Source of the DNA: Coemansia sp. RSA 487
Taxonomy: Eukaryota; Kickxellomycota; Kickxellomycetes; Kickxellales; Kickxellaceae
Assembly: GCA_027577595.1 (NCBI GenBank)
Contig: JANBRJ010000094.1
Coordinates: forward strand, 1-64,000
DNA: 64,000 bases
Direction: 5' to 3'
In this document: in pieces, positions 1 through 10,537 of the stretch
Position numbering within the stretch: the stretch's first letter is position 1
Layout: the number at the start of each line of letters is the position of its first letter
The notes under the pieces: generated by a model
The model's database searches: none
Told to the model about the DNA's origin: nothing
The model's input: only the letters and a program-made list of their open reading frames with translations
Translations under genes and position numbers: made by a program

Positions 1-1299
1 CCTTTTGAGCCCAGTTGTTTAAACGGCACACCGATTACATAGTGGATGCTGAAAAGGACGGCTAAGGGAGAATGTCAGTCTTTATATTACTACGAGCAGA
101 CCACGCCTTTTAAAATGTTAACCTTTCATTCTTTCTGTGTTGAATGGCACAGACTGACATATCTGCACAAATGTTAAAAGATACATCTCTACAATGTGTT
201 GTTCTTTTCTTAGTTTCTCTTTTATTTACTGATTTAGCTGTTTAGTCTTTATTTGTTATTTCTCACAAGCTGCATTGTGCACGGTTATCTATTACGAGGT
301 CATTTTAGATTTTAAATTTTTATATTAACTATTGCAATCATCAAACGATATCTATATTTTCTCAAGTAAAAAGTCAACAATAATTCATGTAACAACGACT
401 AACAAATTGCAACCAATGTATGTACAACAACTCAATGAATGCATCAATCTGAAATTTGATCCGAATGGGCACTTATGAGTACTTTTGTAATTTATGTAAA
501 GCCTACTGATTCCTCATTAGAAACAAAAACATAGCTAATGTCAATTCAATATAAACTACGGCTTGCATATATACGTTGCCCTTACGAAGAAACGTAATTT
601 GTGGATAATATAGGCACCAGTCAATATTTTATAAGGTGTCTAGTACAGCAGGGTTTCCAATTCTCTGTCACTGTTGATAAATTATAGAAACCTTCAGATG
701 TACATCTTTTTCATCTTGGCTCCAACTACAGATATACCGGAATCTATAGTTCACAAAAAATGTCCCCAGACAGACCAACAAAGCCGCCACTACCATGTCC
801 CTACCCTGCACCTGTTAAACGGCCCAAGTAAAGCACTGTATAGGTTGATTTTGGGAATATATTTCCTGATATTTCCATAAATAGCATAAACATAAACTAA
901 GAAAAATTAATTTTCAAAATTGTCATTACCTCAGATAAAGTATTTGGAATATTTGTGAAGTTCAGTGTTGGTGGTTAAGTTTAGCATGTAGAGGCACCCC
1001 AGAATGTAGCTAGTGCTGATGATATACTTGTTTTCCTATCTGTAGTACGGTACATAAGAGCAATATGCTATCAATTTTGCCCTAACTCCCCTCAAAATGC
1101 CTGGAGCTGGAGTTCGACTCCGGCCAGCCACATGCAAGCACCACGTTCATGTGCAATGAGGACAGCCTAAAATGCATTGATTTTCAAGCCATTTCCCCAT
1201 TTCCTGCTTGTACTGCTTCTTCTATATTGGTCTGGTTAATATTTGTTGAGTACTGAGTTAATGAATGATATATAATTACTTTTGCAGTTAAAGATGGGT
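1..1299. other. AT-rich non-coding stretch
   Basis: This stretch is AT-rich and no convincing coding region is visible. The longest open frame (674-880, +) begins with TTG and matches nothing I recognise. Around 1108-1124 there is a tRNA T-arm-like hairpin (5-bp stem, loop GTTCGAC) with no matching tRNA 5' half nearby. The right end is the 3' flank of the minus-strand gene that stops at 1300. Confidence 0.6.
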
Positions 1300-3147
1300 T
1301 TACAAAATAACAACACTATCTTGCATTATTCTTGTGGATGCTGGCTCAAGAGGGACGTATGCATGGATTTGGCTGAATTTGCGCTTAACATCACCTTGCG
1401 CTGTTGAAAGGCTGCGTATGGGCGGTTCTGGCAGCACTCGTGTTGACGCCATAGAATCAAATGTGTTCTGAATCGTTGTGCGGATGGAATTTCTGTCATT
1501 GCCAACACAATTTGTAACGCATGTGTCACTCAGCCTGCTGCCCTGTGCGGAGGAATGTGGTTCAGGAGAAAAATCATTGATGTGTTCTACTTGTTGACGA
1601 GTAATCTGATATCGTTGCGATGACAGCTCTGACAGTTGGTATGCTGGTTCATCGTTTATGCTGAATATGGAATCGACCCTGACTGCACCGTCAGACCTTG
1701 GCCGAAGGTTAGCTATAGTGCTGTTACGTATATGATGTTGTGCGTCAACATCAACATAATACTCATGCCGATTAAACATTGGTCTTGTTCGTTTAGCATG
1801 ATCTCGAACCCACAGCGCGCCAAATATAGCTATAAAAAGCATGCATTGGCCTAGACTGTACAGAATTACAATTGCAATATATCCTTGCGTTGTGTAACGC
1901 GCAGGAGTAAATAAGGTGATCCCCAGCGCAAACATGCACAGGCACCCAAGAAGGGCAACAACACACAGGATAGCGACATTGCGAAGAACGACCTTAGTGT
2001 GCCTGGATATTGCGATTTCAAACGTGCGGCGAAGAAACGAAACGATAAGAAAGCATAAGAGTATGGTCTGGACAGCTAGTACCACAGGAATTTCATACAC
2101 TACGATTGCATCAGCAATTACCGAAAACTGATATGACTCTGCAGCAAACGCCCACAGTTTCAGTAAAATCGATAATGAAACCAGGGCTGCAGCGCTATAG
2201 TGTACCTTGCGGTGGTGCTTTAAAATAATGACCATACGTGTGTGTATCTTTTCGACCATTGAGCCCCAAGCGATAATGAAAAGAGTGAAGCTGAGGTAAC
2301 CAATGATCCAAAACACGTATATGGTCATCTGTGATGCGCGGTTATTTATGTTGTATGGATGGAGCAGAGCAAATACAACCAAGTAGCCAATTGCAGCAAG
2401 ATACATTAGCATGCGTCGGTTCCAGACAGTGAGAGTGCAAAGCATAAGCCCAATTTCCCAAAACGTGTAGAGGATAAGGATAATCGATACAGCCAGGAAT
2501 GAATACTTTTGTGCTTTAAATCCAGTTGCCTGTGTAAGTTTGTTCCACGGACCTGGTTCTTGCATTAGCTGGAGTGTGATGTTATCTGCCGACGGCCGTG
2601 TAATATCCGAAAGCAATAGACGAACTGTGGATGCGCTAGTTAAAGTCATAAATAGTTTAGAATCGGTATGTGTGATGTCGCCGTAGGGTTCCACAACTGG
2701 GCTGCCAAAATGAACATCATCGCTTTCTATTGCGCTACCAAATATAATCCCATGAAGGCCAAGTCTGGAATCTATTCCAGCTTCATGGAGGTTTTGTGCA
2801 AATTGGGCGTATGAATAGCATCCTGCTGCAATGGCCTCATCCCAGCTGACAACGGCAACCAGACTCGATACCGAAGGCGTCACTGCATCTGGGTTGTTTT
2901 CAGGACCACTGTCGGCTTCAAATGCACAGTTTTGTGAAATCTGCAAGTGCATAGGCACAAGTGCGTCAGCGGTAGCTGCTGATTGTGAGTCGTGCTGATA
3001 CATTGCAAAGCTATCAAAATGTTGCTGATCCCACACAAGCTCGGCGTTGATTGCTGGAAGAGTCAGAGATGGAAGTAGAAAGACCAAGAAGGCTGTTGCA
3101 TGTGTGCGTTGTTGGCGTTGAGTTACAAAGACGAGTCGAAACAACAT
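1300..3147 (-). CDS. Seven-transmembrane protein with a long, possibly PA-like ectodomain
   Basis: The protein has 615 residues and an ATG start. Residues 16-35 form a signal-peptide-like hydrophobic stretch with a plausible cleavage site after the NA at 34-35. Residues 36-210 make a soluble ectodomain. Its part around 94-140 (start VAVVSWDEAI, a Cys, then HEAGI and a hydrophobic GIIFG strand) resembles a protease-associated (PA) fold; that reading is inference. Seven hydrophobic helices follow at about 215-239, 245-264, 274-296, 317-335, 347-372, 387-410 and 421-446. A hydrophilic, Ser/Thr-rich tail of about 165 residues ends the protein. The layout (signal peptide, ectodomain, 7TM, cytosolic tail) resembles GOST/GPR180-like or other fungal orphan 7TM receptors, but I do not recognise the family. 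No intron is needed. It is well supported as a membrane protein; its function is unknown. Confidence 0.75.
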   Translation of the reverse strand: MLFRLVFVTQRQQRTHATAFLVFLLPSLTLPAINAELVWDQQHFDSFAMYQHDSQSAATADALVPMHLQISQNCAFEADSGPENNPDAVTPSVSSLVAVVSWDEAIAAGCYSYAQFAQNLHEAGIDSRLGLHGIIFGSAIESDDVHFGSPVVEPYGDITHTDSKLFMTLTSASTVRLLLSDITRPSADNITLQLMQEPGPWNKLTQATGFKAQKYSFLAVSIILILYTFWEIGLMLCTLTVWNRRMLMYLAAIGYLVVFALLHPYNINNRASQMTIYVFWIIGYLSFTLFIIAWGSMVEKIHTRMVIILKHHRKVHYSAAALVSLSILLKLWAFAAESYQFSVIADAIVVYEIPVVLAVQTILLCFLIVSFLRRTFEIAISRHTKVVLRNVAILCVVALLGCLCMFALGITLFTPARYTTQGYIAIVILYSLGQCMLFIAIFGALWVRDHAKRTRPMFNRHEYYVDVDAQHHIRNSTIANLRPRSDGAVRVDSIFSINDEPAYQLSELSSQRYQITRQQVEHINDFSPEPHSSAQGSRLSDTCVTNCVGNDRNSIRTTIQNTFDSMASTRVLPEPPIRSLSTAQGDVKRKFSQIHAYVPLEPASTRIMQDSVVIL

Positions 3148-4043
3148 TTACAGCGCTAGTTTGTTGCAAACCAACGATATTTATATAATACAAGACAGGC
3201 AGGTAATGAGGTAGGCAAGGAAAAGAATAAGATAATAGGAGAAAACGGATACATACATAAGGAGAAACAGAAAGAAAAATATCAGCACAAGCGAATGCAT
3301 CCAGCACTCAAGCCAAGTAGCGTGGCTTAACAGCTCCCGCATTTGGTTGTGGGGGAGGAGTGTTTTATGCGGATCGGGAAGTTGGAAGTAAATACAGATA
3401 GCGGCGATGTTTGTAATGTTTGTAATTTGTAGACAGACCGATTAAGCCATACAACTTAAATAAGGGCTTGGTGTGTATCGTCTGGAACGAAACACATTAT
3501 TTATGGCGTAAGCAATAACCGTGAAAATCAAAGGATATATTTGTAATATAAATATGAATTTGTTTATTGACTTTTTTTTAGCGAATGCAGTGCTTCTCTT
3601 GTCAAGCCAAATGCCTTTTAAAGCGAGGGCCAAAGAAGCATTGCATCATTTGTTTTTACATGTGTTTGACACAACGGAGAAAAATATGCAGGTAGGTGAA
3701 TGTGCTGATTAAACGCCATACATAATTATGAGAGGAGAGGTTCAGACCAAGATCAGCAAAGTAAATAAGCAGAAGACTTGTTTGCATCGGTCTGCAGGAT
3801 ATACCAAGTTGATATGCAGGCTAAGCCTCTTTGAAGGGCCAAATTGGTTTGCTCTATTTTTTGCCGTTGCCACTCCAGCTGTTGTCGACGGATGTGCCGC
3901 AACCTGTTTTCTGTTGCCTCAGAGCAGGGGCGGCTATTTAAAAGCACGCACAATGGTTTGGGAAGGAGATAAGCAACCAAAATTTAGCATTTGAAAGGTC
4001 AGATACAAGGTAAAGTACAGGAAACAAAGTTCTAGTCGTTTAT
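3148..4043. other. Intergenic spacer upstream of the 7TM gene
   Basis: This spacer lies between two minus-strand genes and holds the 5' flank of the 7TM gene and the 3' flank of the DUF726 gene. Short open frames occur on both strands (for example 3753-3980, minus, with a Gln/Arg-rich stretch). None has an ATG start together with a recognisable protein. No RNA gene or repeat of note was seen. Confidence 0.5.
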
Positions 4044-7000
4044 TTATGTTTGTTGCTGATGGTCGTTGCTGGTCTGTTCTTTATCGTGTGGTGCTCGTGC
4101 GTGTTGGTTTTTGCCATTGCTTTCCACGACAAGTGCTGGCATCGTTGACGGCACTTCTTTGATGCCTATCCCAAGTGCAGCCAGTTCGCGGGCTGCTTCG
4201 TCAACCTCACTGGACACAGCCGCAAGCGCAGCAGACTCAGACTTTGCTCTGTCCCGGTTGCTGGTTTCACTTGGGACATTGGTCCCCGTTTCCCAAAAAG
4301 ACCAGCGCCATGGCCATAGATTTTTCTTTTTCTTCTCATGCTCCTCCAGCATCTCTGCTGCCTTTTCAAGCTCAGAGATCATCACACGGTCGTTCTCACT
4401 GTCTCCAGACACTTCGTTTGGATCATACAGGTCCGTGCTGGTAACAGGGGTGCCTAGCCTCTGAAGAAGCTTTGGTATAACCTCACGGTAAGCATTGTGT
4501 CCCGGGACATCCTCGGAAACGTCCAAATTCTCCAGGCCATTGACGCCAGATATCGGGTGCAGCCCAGCCACTGATCTGCGGCCAAGGCTAGTTGTGCGGT
4601 AGAAGAATCCAAGGATCCAGTCCTTGGTGCTGTACGCATTTACAAACCGCCCACCAACAACGCTGGCAGCAGTGCGCCATTCCTCCTCTGAAGCAACAAC
4701 AGGGGCGCCAAACAAATACACGTCCTCGATAAGGCCATAGGCACTCATGCTTGCCAGCTCCAGAAGCGCATAGAAAATAAGACGGGCGCCGACAGAATAG
4801 CCTACAAGCGTGACAGGTCTCTGGCCCTGCACTCTTTGGAGCAAAAGATCGGCGATGACTGGGCCTGCACTGGAAGCCAGCTCGCAGGCATTTGACCACG
4901 GGTTGTCCAGCACATATCCAAGCTTTGCCAGCCACATTGGGATGGAAAGAGGACCAAGCAAACTCGGTAGGACCGTATGCTGAAGGGTCTGTGTTAGCGT
5001 TATCGAAAATACCTCACCAACAATCATGCGCAGGGAGCTGCCCAGCTGGCGCAGTGCTTCGGCTTCCCAGAAAAGGCTGAAGTGGTCGCCGTTTATCGGA
5101 TGGAGCGTTGAGAACGAAAACACGCCGTTATCTGCCTTGCCCAGCCATCCAGGGACGGTCAGTATCAGGTTTGTCTGCTTCTCGTCTATGCAGGGGATAA
5201 ACTCAATCTGCTCGGCAAAGCGTGTGCGTCGAGTCATTTGCCGCCCAGCCATTCCGCTTCCAGTCAGCGTTGCAGCACCAGTGATTAGCGCCGTCCCACC
5301 AATGCTCCCAAAAAATGCACCCGTGTTGGCTACGCCAATAGCACCAAGAGTCGCGCCGATTCCCGCGCCGATCGCAGGCGCTAGTAATCCTGCACTCAGC
5401 CCAATAACAAGCCCACCGCCTACTGTGGCTAGGCCGATAATCACTAGCCGCTTCTTCATATTCTTCTCGGATCGCTCCTTGACGGCTGATGTGGTTGTGT
5501 TTTTTGTGGCCGATGTCACATTGACGGCGTAGTCGTGTAAGGAAAGCTGCTGGGTGACGCGGCGCTCGCATTTCATTGTTTCGACCCATGGATATTTGAG
5601 CGCCCTCGACAGTCGGCGGAGCAGGTATCGGCCACGGCTATCATATACCTCGTCACTAAGAAGTAGCAGGAACATATCAAGAACAAGTGTTGCGCGCACG
5701 TCGATAGCTAGTGGCTGTTCGGCATTAACCGCTGTAAGAGTCAGCTCATCCGGCTCATTTGCTGTAGCGGGCTCTATACTCTTTGGCGCCATGTATGTTT
5801 CATGATCCAAAGAACGAGTGTTGCTTCGTGTTCTGCTTTCGTTAGGTTCGTGTGATTCTGCTTCATTATCAGAAGCTTCCTTATCATCAGGTAGGTCCAA
5901 CCGTGCTCTTTCAAGACTAAGCGAGCTCCGCCGACTCGAGTGAGCACTAGAGCTTTTGCTGGATGGTGTGGATCGGTGCTCGTCTTCAGACGTGTGGCCA
6001 GGCTCAGGCTCAGTACTCTGCACAGGCAGCATGGAATATTGCGAATAGACGTCAGTGTCTTCAGCAGCAGGTGTCATTTTACGCCCAAGCCAGCCAAGAT
6101 GCGATCCCCTCCTGGCTGATTCATTGCTCGAGCGTCCCTCACAGCTACCGCGAAGCGCCTTTATCAGCTCTTCGTCGGACATTGCATGCATCACCGCCAG
6201 GTCCTGGTCGGCTTCGACATAGACAGTATCACCTTGCGCGGCAAGAGATTGTGCCATATCTGCAGCAGTGATCTTGTGGCGCGGGAGAACCTCAACCATA
6301 CGCTGCTCCTCGGGAGATAGGCGTATGTGCGCATACATATTGCGCATCAACCGCCGCGAAAAGTTCATAAAGCTTGCGGTTGAGGACTGGGACTCCTTGA
6401 ACTGAACATTTAGACGCTCCTGGATATCCACCAGCAAAAGATAGACCAGACCAACATATGCGATCTTCTGCTCGTCCGAAAGTATGCTGTCTACTGCTCG
6501 TAGCTGACTCTTGCGCTCAGCTTCAAGCAGCTTCGCTTCTTCGAGCTCAAGGATGTTTTGCATCGCAGATGAACTTCCAGCGCTTATTGGCGAATAGAGG
6601 ACAGAGTCACTGCTTGCTACGCTGGCTCTGCCACTTGAGCAAGCTGCGCCGTCTGTACTGGTCGATGCGGCCCTATCAGTGCTCTGAACTCTGCGTAGCT
6701 TGTCGACCATGAAGCGTGGCAGATGCGAGTCGGATCCGTATTCGCCATAACCCGATATACCTTCCAGCTTACTGTTGTTTGCTCGTCTGAATAACGGAAA
6801 GCTCCCACCCAGGCCCTTGCGCGTGCCAGCTCGCTTCGAGCTTTTGGAAGAGCGCTTGGCCTGGCGTCCAGATCCGCCACTGGGCACTGCTTCCCCACCA
6901 CTGTGGACTATTGTAGTCGATGGAGTGTAGCGACGGCCAGTTTTGCTCGTTGATATATCTACAGCTTCTGCACGCGTGCCTTTGTGCCGGTCGTAGCTAA

Positions 7001-7277
7001 CTCCAGCGTTCTTTGGTGCCGTGCTCCCCGTTGCTGCGGTGAGTGTGGTCGGGTCTGTGTAGAAATCCCTTCGCCGGTCGTATTTAAAGGCCATTGCCGC
7101 AGGTGCCGAGCCCAGCGACAGCGAGCTTCTAGAGTCCATCGCATTAGACGAGCATTGCGATGAATTCACTGCGCTTTGGTGAATGTGTGTTGAAACGTTG
7201 GGCGAATTGCGTGAGGCGTCTGTTGCATCGATGTTTCGCAAATTTCTGCTTTGGTTACTGTTTCCGGCTGATGCCAT
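4044..7277 (-). CDS. DUF726/TMCO4-family membrane alpha/beta-hydrolase (yeast Mil1-like)
   Basis: The protein has 1077 residues and an ATG start. Residues 1-560 are low-complexity and Ser-rich, typical of fungal members. The conserved DUF726 core begins near residue 570. It includes a Gly/Ala-rich hydrophobic hairpin at about 606-677, likely membrane-inserted, and an alpha/beta-hydrolase region with the nucleophile-elbow motif GYSVGAR (Ser about 828). Downstream lie the conserved LFGAPV and a C-terminal helical segment followed by a charged tail (EEHEKKKKN). Animal TMCO4 and yeast Mil1 (YFL034W; links to clathrin-adaptor AP-1 trafficking) share this core; a catalytic role is not established for the family. 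It is the only long frame here and needs no intron. The gene diverges from the Cys-rich/SH3 gene at 7779 across a 501-bp shared promoter. Confidence 0.88.
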   Translation of the reverse strand: MASAGNSNQSRNLRNIDATDASRNSPNVSTHIHQSAVNSSQCSSNAMDSRSSLSLGSAPAAMAFKYDRRRDFYTDPTTLTAATGSTAPKNAGVSYDRHKGTRAEAVDISTSKTGRRYTPSTTIVHSGGEAVPSGGSGRQAKRSSKSSKRAGTRKGLGGSFPLFRRANNSKLEGISGYGEYGSDSHLPRFMVDKLRRVQSTDRAASTSTDGAACSSGRASVASSDSVLYSPISAGSSSAMQNILELEEAKLLEAERKSQLRAVDSILSDEQKIAYVGLVYLLLVDIQERLNVQFKESQSSTASFMNFSRRLMRNMYAHIRLSPEEQRMVEVLPRHKITAADMAQSLAAQGDTVYVEADQDLAVMHAMSDEELIKALRGSCEGRSSNESARRGSHLGWLGRKMTPAAEDTDVYSQYSMLPVQSTEPEPGHTSEDEHRSTPSSKSSSAHSSRRSSLSLERARLDLPDDKEASDNEAESHEPNESRTRSNTRSLDHETYMAPKSIEPATANEPDELTLTAVNAEQPLAIDVRATLVLDMFLLLLSDEVYDSRGRYLLRRLSRALKYPWVETMKCERRVTQQLSLHDYAVNVTSATKNTTTSAVKERSEKNMKKRLVIIGLATVGGGLVIGLSAGLLAPAIGAGIGATLGAIGVANTGAFFGSIGGTALITGAATLTGSGMAGRQMTRRTRFAEQIEFIPCIDEKQTNLILTVPGWLGKADNGVFSFSTLHPINGDHFSLFWEAEALRQLGSSLRMIVGEVFSITLTQTLQHTVLPSLLGPLSIPMWLAKLGYVLDNPWSNACELASSAGPVIADLLLQRVQGQRPVTLVGYSVGARLIFYALLELASMSAYGLIEDVYLFGAPVVASEEEWRTAASVVGGRFVNAYSTKDWILGFFYRTTSLGRRSVAGLHPISGVNGLENLDVSEDVPGHNAYREVIPKLLQRLGTPVTSTDLYDPNEVSGDSENDRVMISELEKAAEMLEEHEKKKKNLWPWRWSFWETGTNVPSETSNRDRAKSESAALAAVSSEVDEAARELAALGIGIKEVPSTMPALVVESNGKNQHARAPHDKEQTSNDHQQQT

Positions 7278-7778
7278 TTGTTATTGGAATGAAAATGCGC
7301 ACTGGAATTGCTTTTTTAAAAATGGATGCAAGGCGAAGGATAGCGAGGGTCTCCAAAATGGGCAAGAACGTAAAAAACGTTGATGCACGTGGCAAACGGA
7401 TGATAAAGGGTCCAGAGTGCGCAGAAAGCACTTTTTGTCCAGAAAAGAAAATATTAATTTTAGATCAAAGCTGGCATTTGTTTTGGCGTTTTCTAAAACG
7501 TTTCTGAGCAATCGCTTCAGAAGCTTAGAATACGAGTGTATATGCTTCTGTGCAGACAAAATAAATAAATAAATAAATAAACAAAATTTAGGGGCGACTT
7601 GGACTGAGACAAGGAGTCGTCGCAGCTTCGATGAGGAAAATTCACAGGTGGTACAATTCTTGTCTTTAATGTGTAGGTTATATATTCTTTATATTGTTTT
7701 ATTTTATTGGCTTTGAACCATCTACAAGAAAACACGCCTGTCTAGTATTGTATATAGTCACAGCGTAGTATCTCCCAA
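7278..7778. promoter_or_regulatory. Divergent promoter region with an (AAAT)n tract
   Basis: This 501-bp spacer separates two outward-facing start codons (DUF726 gene at 7277, minus; SH3 gene at 7779, plus). It holds an AAAT tetranucleotide run at about 7557-7582. No coding sequence is convincing; frames overlapping here are antisense or lack support. Confidence 0.5.
7557..7582. repeat. (AAAT)n microsatellite
   Basis: About six tandem AAAT units lie in the divergent promoter between the DUF726 and SH3-protein genes. The run is read directly from the sequence and is AT-rich and nucleosome-disfavouring in character. Confidence 0.85.
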
Positions 7779-9596
7779 ATGCTGCCAACAGAGCCAATAC
7801 AACTACTCGTGTGTGCTTTTTTGCTTGCATGTGTGTGCAAAGCAGCAGAGACATCGGGGCTGGTAGCTGTCAGCCTGCCTAGCGGCGGAATATACAGCCT
7901 GATGGATCTTCACAAGCAGCCAGGCGATGGGCTGGATAACAAGGCAACCTCGGGAATCAGCGGCAACAGAACACATCGGTGCTTTCCTTTGCGGCGGTCG
8001 AAGTATTGCGGAGCTGGATTTGAAAACTACTACATGTCGATGCTAGTCACGGTTGGAGGCAGGCATGTGTCAAATGCGGATGAGCTTGATTCTGTGATGG
8101 ATACGTACTTTGATTCACCTGAAGAGCAGCGCTACATAAACAGCTTCTTTGGTTGTCAGGCTTGGCCTGGGTGGCCGACACCACGGTTCAGAATTGCATA
8201 CACATGCCGCAGCCTGCTCGAGAGCCACGAGGCGATTGTCTGCAACCGCCACCATAGACCGCCTTCTCTTTGCGCCGACGCGTGCAAAGCTTACATCGAC
8301 GAGTGGGCGATGCTTACACAAAACACCAGCATGTGCACCAACGTCACAATAGCTGAGCAGCGTCGTGAGAGCCTTGCTGAAAGCTGCAGTGTCTGGCCCT
8401 ATAATGGAACCAAAGCTATGGGATGTATATCCAGCACAGAGAGCGGCGCAGAGATATGCGGATTTCCAGTTTCACAAATGGCCGCAGAGTCGACACTGGC
8501 GCACGACACAAGCCGGTTGTGTGGCTTTTGCAAAAACACAAACGACAGCTGCTGCCGCGGAGCTTTTGTAGCAGACAAGTGCAGGCAAAAGGGTGCACAG
8601 AAACGCACAGTATTCTACTTGGCACTAACAGTATCGATGAGCGTGGTGCTTGCACTGCTCATAATAGCAGCAGCAGCAGGCTGGTACATGCGTTCAATGC
8701 GCAAAGCCAGGGAGTCTCTTCTGGCAGACAATGGAAATAACAGTGACCCATCCACTACATCGCTGAAGGGCATTGATAGCGCAAAAGGTAGCTCCAGAGA
8801 TACCGCACAGCGGACAACATCTCTTGTAATCGACAACGCTATAAAAAAATTCTACGGTGGCTCTATGTCTCCAGCAGGATCCTCACTTTCCGGGAAATTC
8901 TGCCAAGACACACATCCGAAGCCTCGGGAGACCGAAGTAGCCGAGGAGACACAGTCCGCGCGAAGCTCGCCGGCGCAATCATCCTTCCAGCAGCGCCTTG
9001 AATCAGTCAAACAAACAAGCTTTCAGCAGATAACATCATACCTATGCGCTGGTGCAGCACAGTTGCTCCGAAAACCACTCGGCTTGTATCGCTTTCGTGC
9101 AAATAGACTCAATACAGGCCTGCATGCGTGCGAGATCACCAACGATCGACAGTGTAGTGAGAAGCCGGAATCGATTGTTGGAGTCGAGACGCCCAGCCCA
9201 GCTGTATGTGCCAGTAAAATACAACACAACGGAGCGACAGATGATGGCATCGCAACCAGCTCACAAGGGTTTAAAGCACGGGACCAGTCGCTTCGTGGCC
9301 ACTCAAAGCATATTGGCGCTGATGTAAAGCAGGGTAATGAAATAGAAGACGACGCTTCATCGAGCATTTCATCAAACGAATTGTTCACAGTGCTTTATCC
9401 TTATTCTCCCGTTGAAGACGACGAATTGTTGATATCGCCAGGAGAGCAGGTGCATGTACTTCGGCTCTTTTCTGATGGCTGGGTATTCATTCGGCGTGAA
9501 AACGACGGCGAAATCGGTGCAGTTCCTGCTGTATGTCTTGACACAAGCGTAGCATGCATTATGGAATGCAAAAATGTTGTATACAGCGGCAATTGA
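7779..9596 (+). CDS. Single-pass membrane protein with Cys-rich ectodomain and cytosolic SH3 domain
   Basis: The protein has 605 residues. Residues 1-20 form a signal peptide. Residues 65-270 are rich in cysteine (about 18 Cys, ending in CGFCKN...CC) with several N-glycosylation sequons. One transmembrane helix spans about 278-302, followed by a basic stop-transfer segment. A Ser/Gln-rich cytosolic linker leads to an SH3 domain at about 534-588: it opens VLYPYSP (ALYDY-type), carries the acidic RT-loop DDELLISPGE, then DGW and a closing GAVPAVCLD. Fungal surface proteins of this plan (Fus1- or Sho1-like in logic, not in sequence) link the cell surface to signalling or polarity complexes. The exact family is not recognised. 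The next gene downstream, on the same strand, encodes another secretory-pathway protein (subtilase). Confidence 0.8.
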   Translation: MLPTEPIQLLVCAFLLACVCKAAETSGLVAVSLPSGGIYSLMDLHKQPGDGLDNKATSGISGNRTHRCFPLRRSKYCGAGFENYYMSMLVTVGGRHVSNADELDSVMDTYFDSPEEQRYINSFFGCQAWPGWPTPRFRIAYTCRSLLESHEAIVCNRHHRPPSLCADACKAYIDEWAMLTQNTSMCTNVTIAEQRRESLAESCSVWPYNGTKAMGCISSTESGAEICGFPVSQMAAESTLAHDTSRLCGFCKNTNDSCCRGAFVADKCRQKGAQKRTVFYLALTVSMSVVLALLIIAAAAGWYMRSMRKARESLLADNGNNSDPSTTSLKGIDSAKGSSRDTAQRTTSLVIDNAIKKFYGGSMSPAGSSLSGKFCQDTHPKPRETEVAEETQSARSSPAQSSFQQRLESVKQTSFQQITSYLCAGAAQLLRKPLGLYRFRANRLNTGLHACEITNDRQCSEKPESIVGVETPSPAVCASKIQHNGATDDGIATSSQGFKARDQSLRGHSKHIGADVKQGNEIEDDASSSISSNELFTVLYPYSPVEDDELLISPGEQVHVLRLFSDGWVFIRRENDGEIGAVPAVCLDTSVACIMECKNVVYSGN

Positions 9597-10537
9597 TTTT
9601 TGCCAACCTACAGAATGCATTTTTATATTGTAAACAATGCCAAAATATAACTATATAGTGCTTTGTGTATCATAGTCTTTCGATGAAAACAAAAAATGTT
9701 CTGAAGAGTATTACTATCGTTTAGATAAAACAGGCAAACGTTTGTCGATTTTAATGGTATGTGTAAATGCTACTCTTCAAAGTTATTTAACAGAGCAATG
9801 TTATGTTTAAATTGATGAGCAGTTACATAATAAGGGGACCGAATGTATGCAAGGAGGCATGCACTTCCATATTCGGCACGAATGGTAACGGCGTTGGTGT
9901 GCCGTTGTTACTGTGCGTTAATTCTTGCGCATGAATCAAAATATTGCCCTTTTGCGTTTGAAAGACAAAATAAAATAGGGAGTCCCTTGATTTGATAGAG
10001 CTGGAAGCCTTATGTAAAAAAAACAGGCAATGTGTTGTACATTCTGTACGCATATAATATATATCAAGGCCGGGGGCTCTCCCTTTTTTGGTGTTGTTGA
10101 AAAGTGTTATCCTTCTACATCCTTTACATTCCTATCTTTCCGCTCGCCTCGTTCCACTAACAGTCTTCGGTTCCCGACACCAAGGAAAGACACACAATTT
10201 ATCATACATTTGAATAAAAAAATCGCCAAGCATATTTCATACTTCAGCCACATCCTCTTTCACCCCAATTTAAAAACAACCAAACTTGGGGGGTTTGTGA
10301 CCTACAAACCATCGGGGTTTCGGGAGTTAAACCACTTTGCAACAATTGGGAGTGGTGGTCCTTTTTATTTTTATTTTATTTTTAAAATTTCCTCCGGAAT
10401 ACGTCAATAAGCCATTATCTAGCAGCAGCCCCGATTCCCGCATTACAATACATTCATCCATTTTTTTATTTCAAAGCGCGCATTCCTCCTCTCCCCTCCC
10501 TTTATTCCTCAACCCGCACTCTTATAGAAGAGCTAGA
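9597..10537. other. Spacer with AT-rich 3' flank and pyrimidine-rich subtilase leader
   Basis: The left half is AT-rich 3' flank of the SH3 gene. The right half (about 10080-10530) is increasingly pyrimidine-rich, as is usual just upstream of fungal start codons. An open frame continues upstream of the subtilase from 10337, but it begins at a non-ATG codon and encodes no family-like sequence, so I treat it as leader. A 76-codon minus frame (9823-10053) has an ATG but no recognisable content. Confidence 0.5.

Noticed and set aside
1040-1180. Complete tRNA gene
   Set aside because: Only the T-arm can be drawn; no matching 5' acceptor strand or anticodon arm was found within normal tRNA length.
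3753-3980. Small Gln/Arg-rich minus-strand frame
   Set aside because: No ATG start, no recognisable relatives, and it lies in a plausible upstream region of the 7TM gene.
10337-10537. N-terminal extension of the subtilase frame
   Set aside because: No ATG at its start; the later ATG gives a proper signal peptide; the extension is pyrimidine-rich leader.
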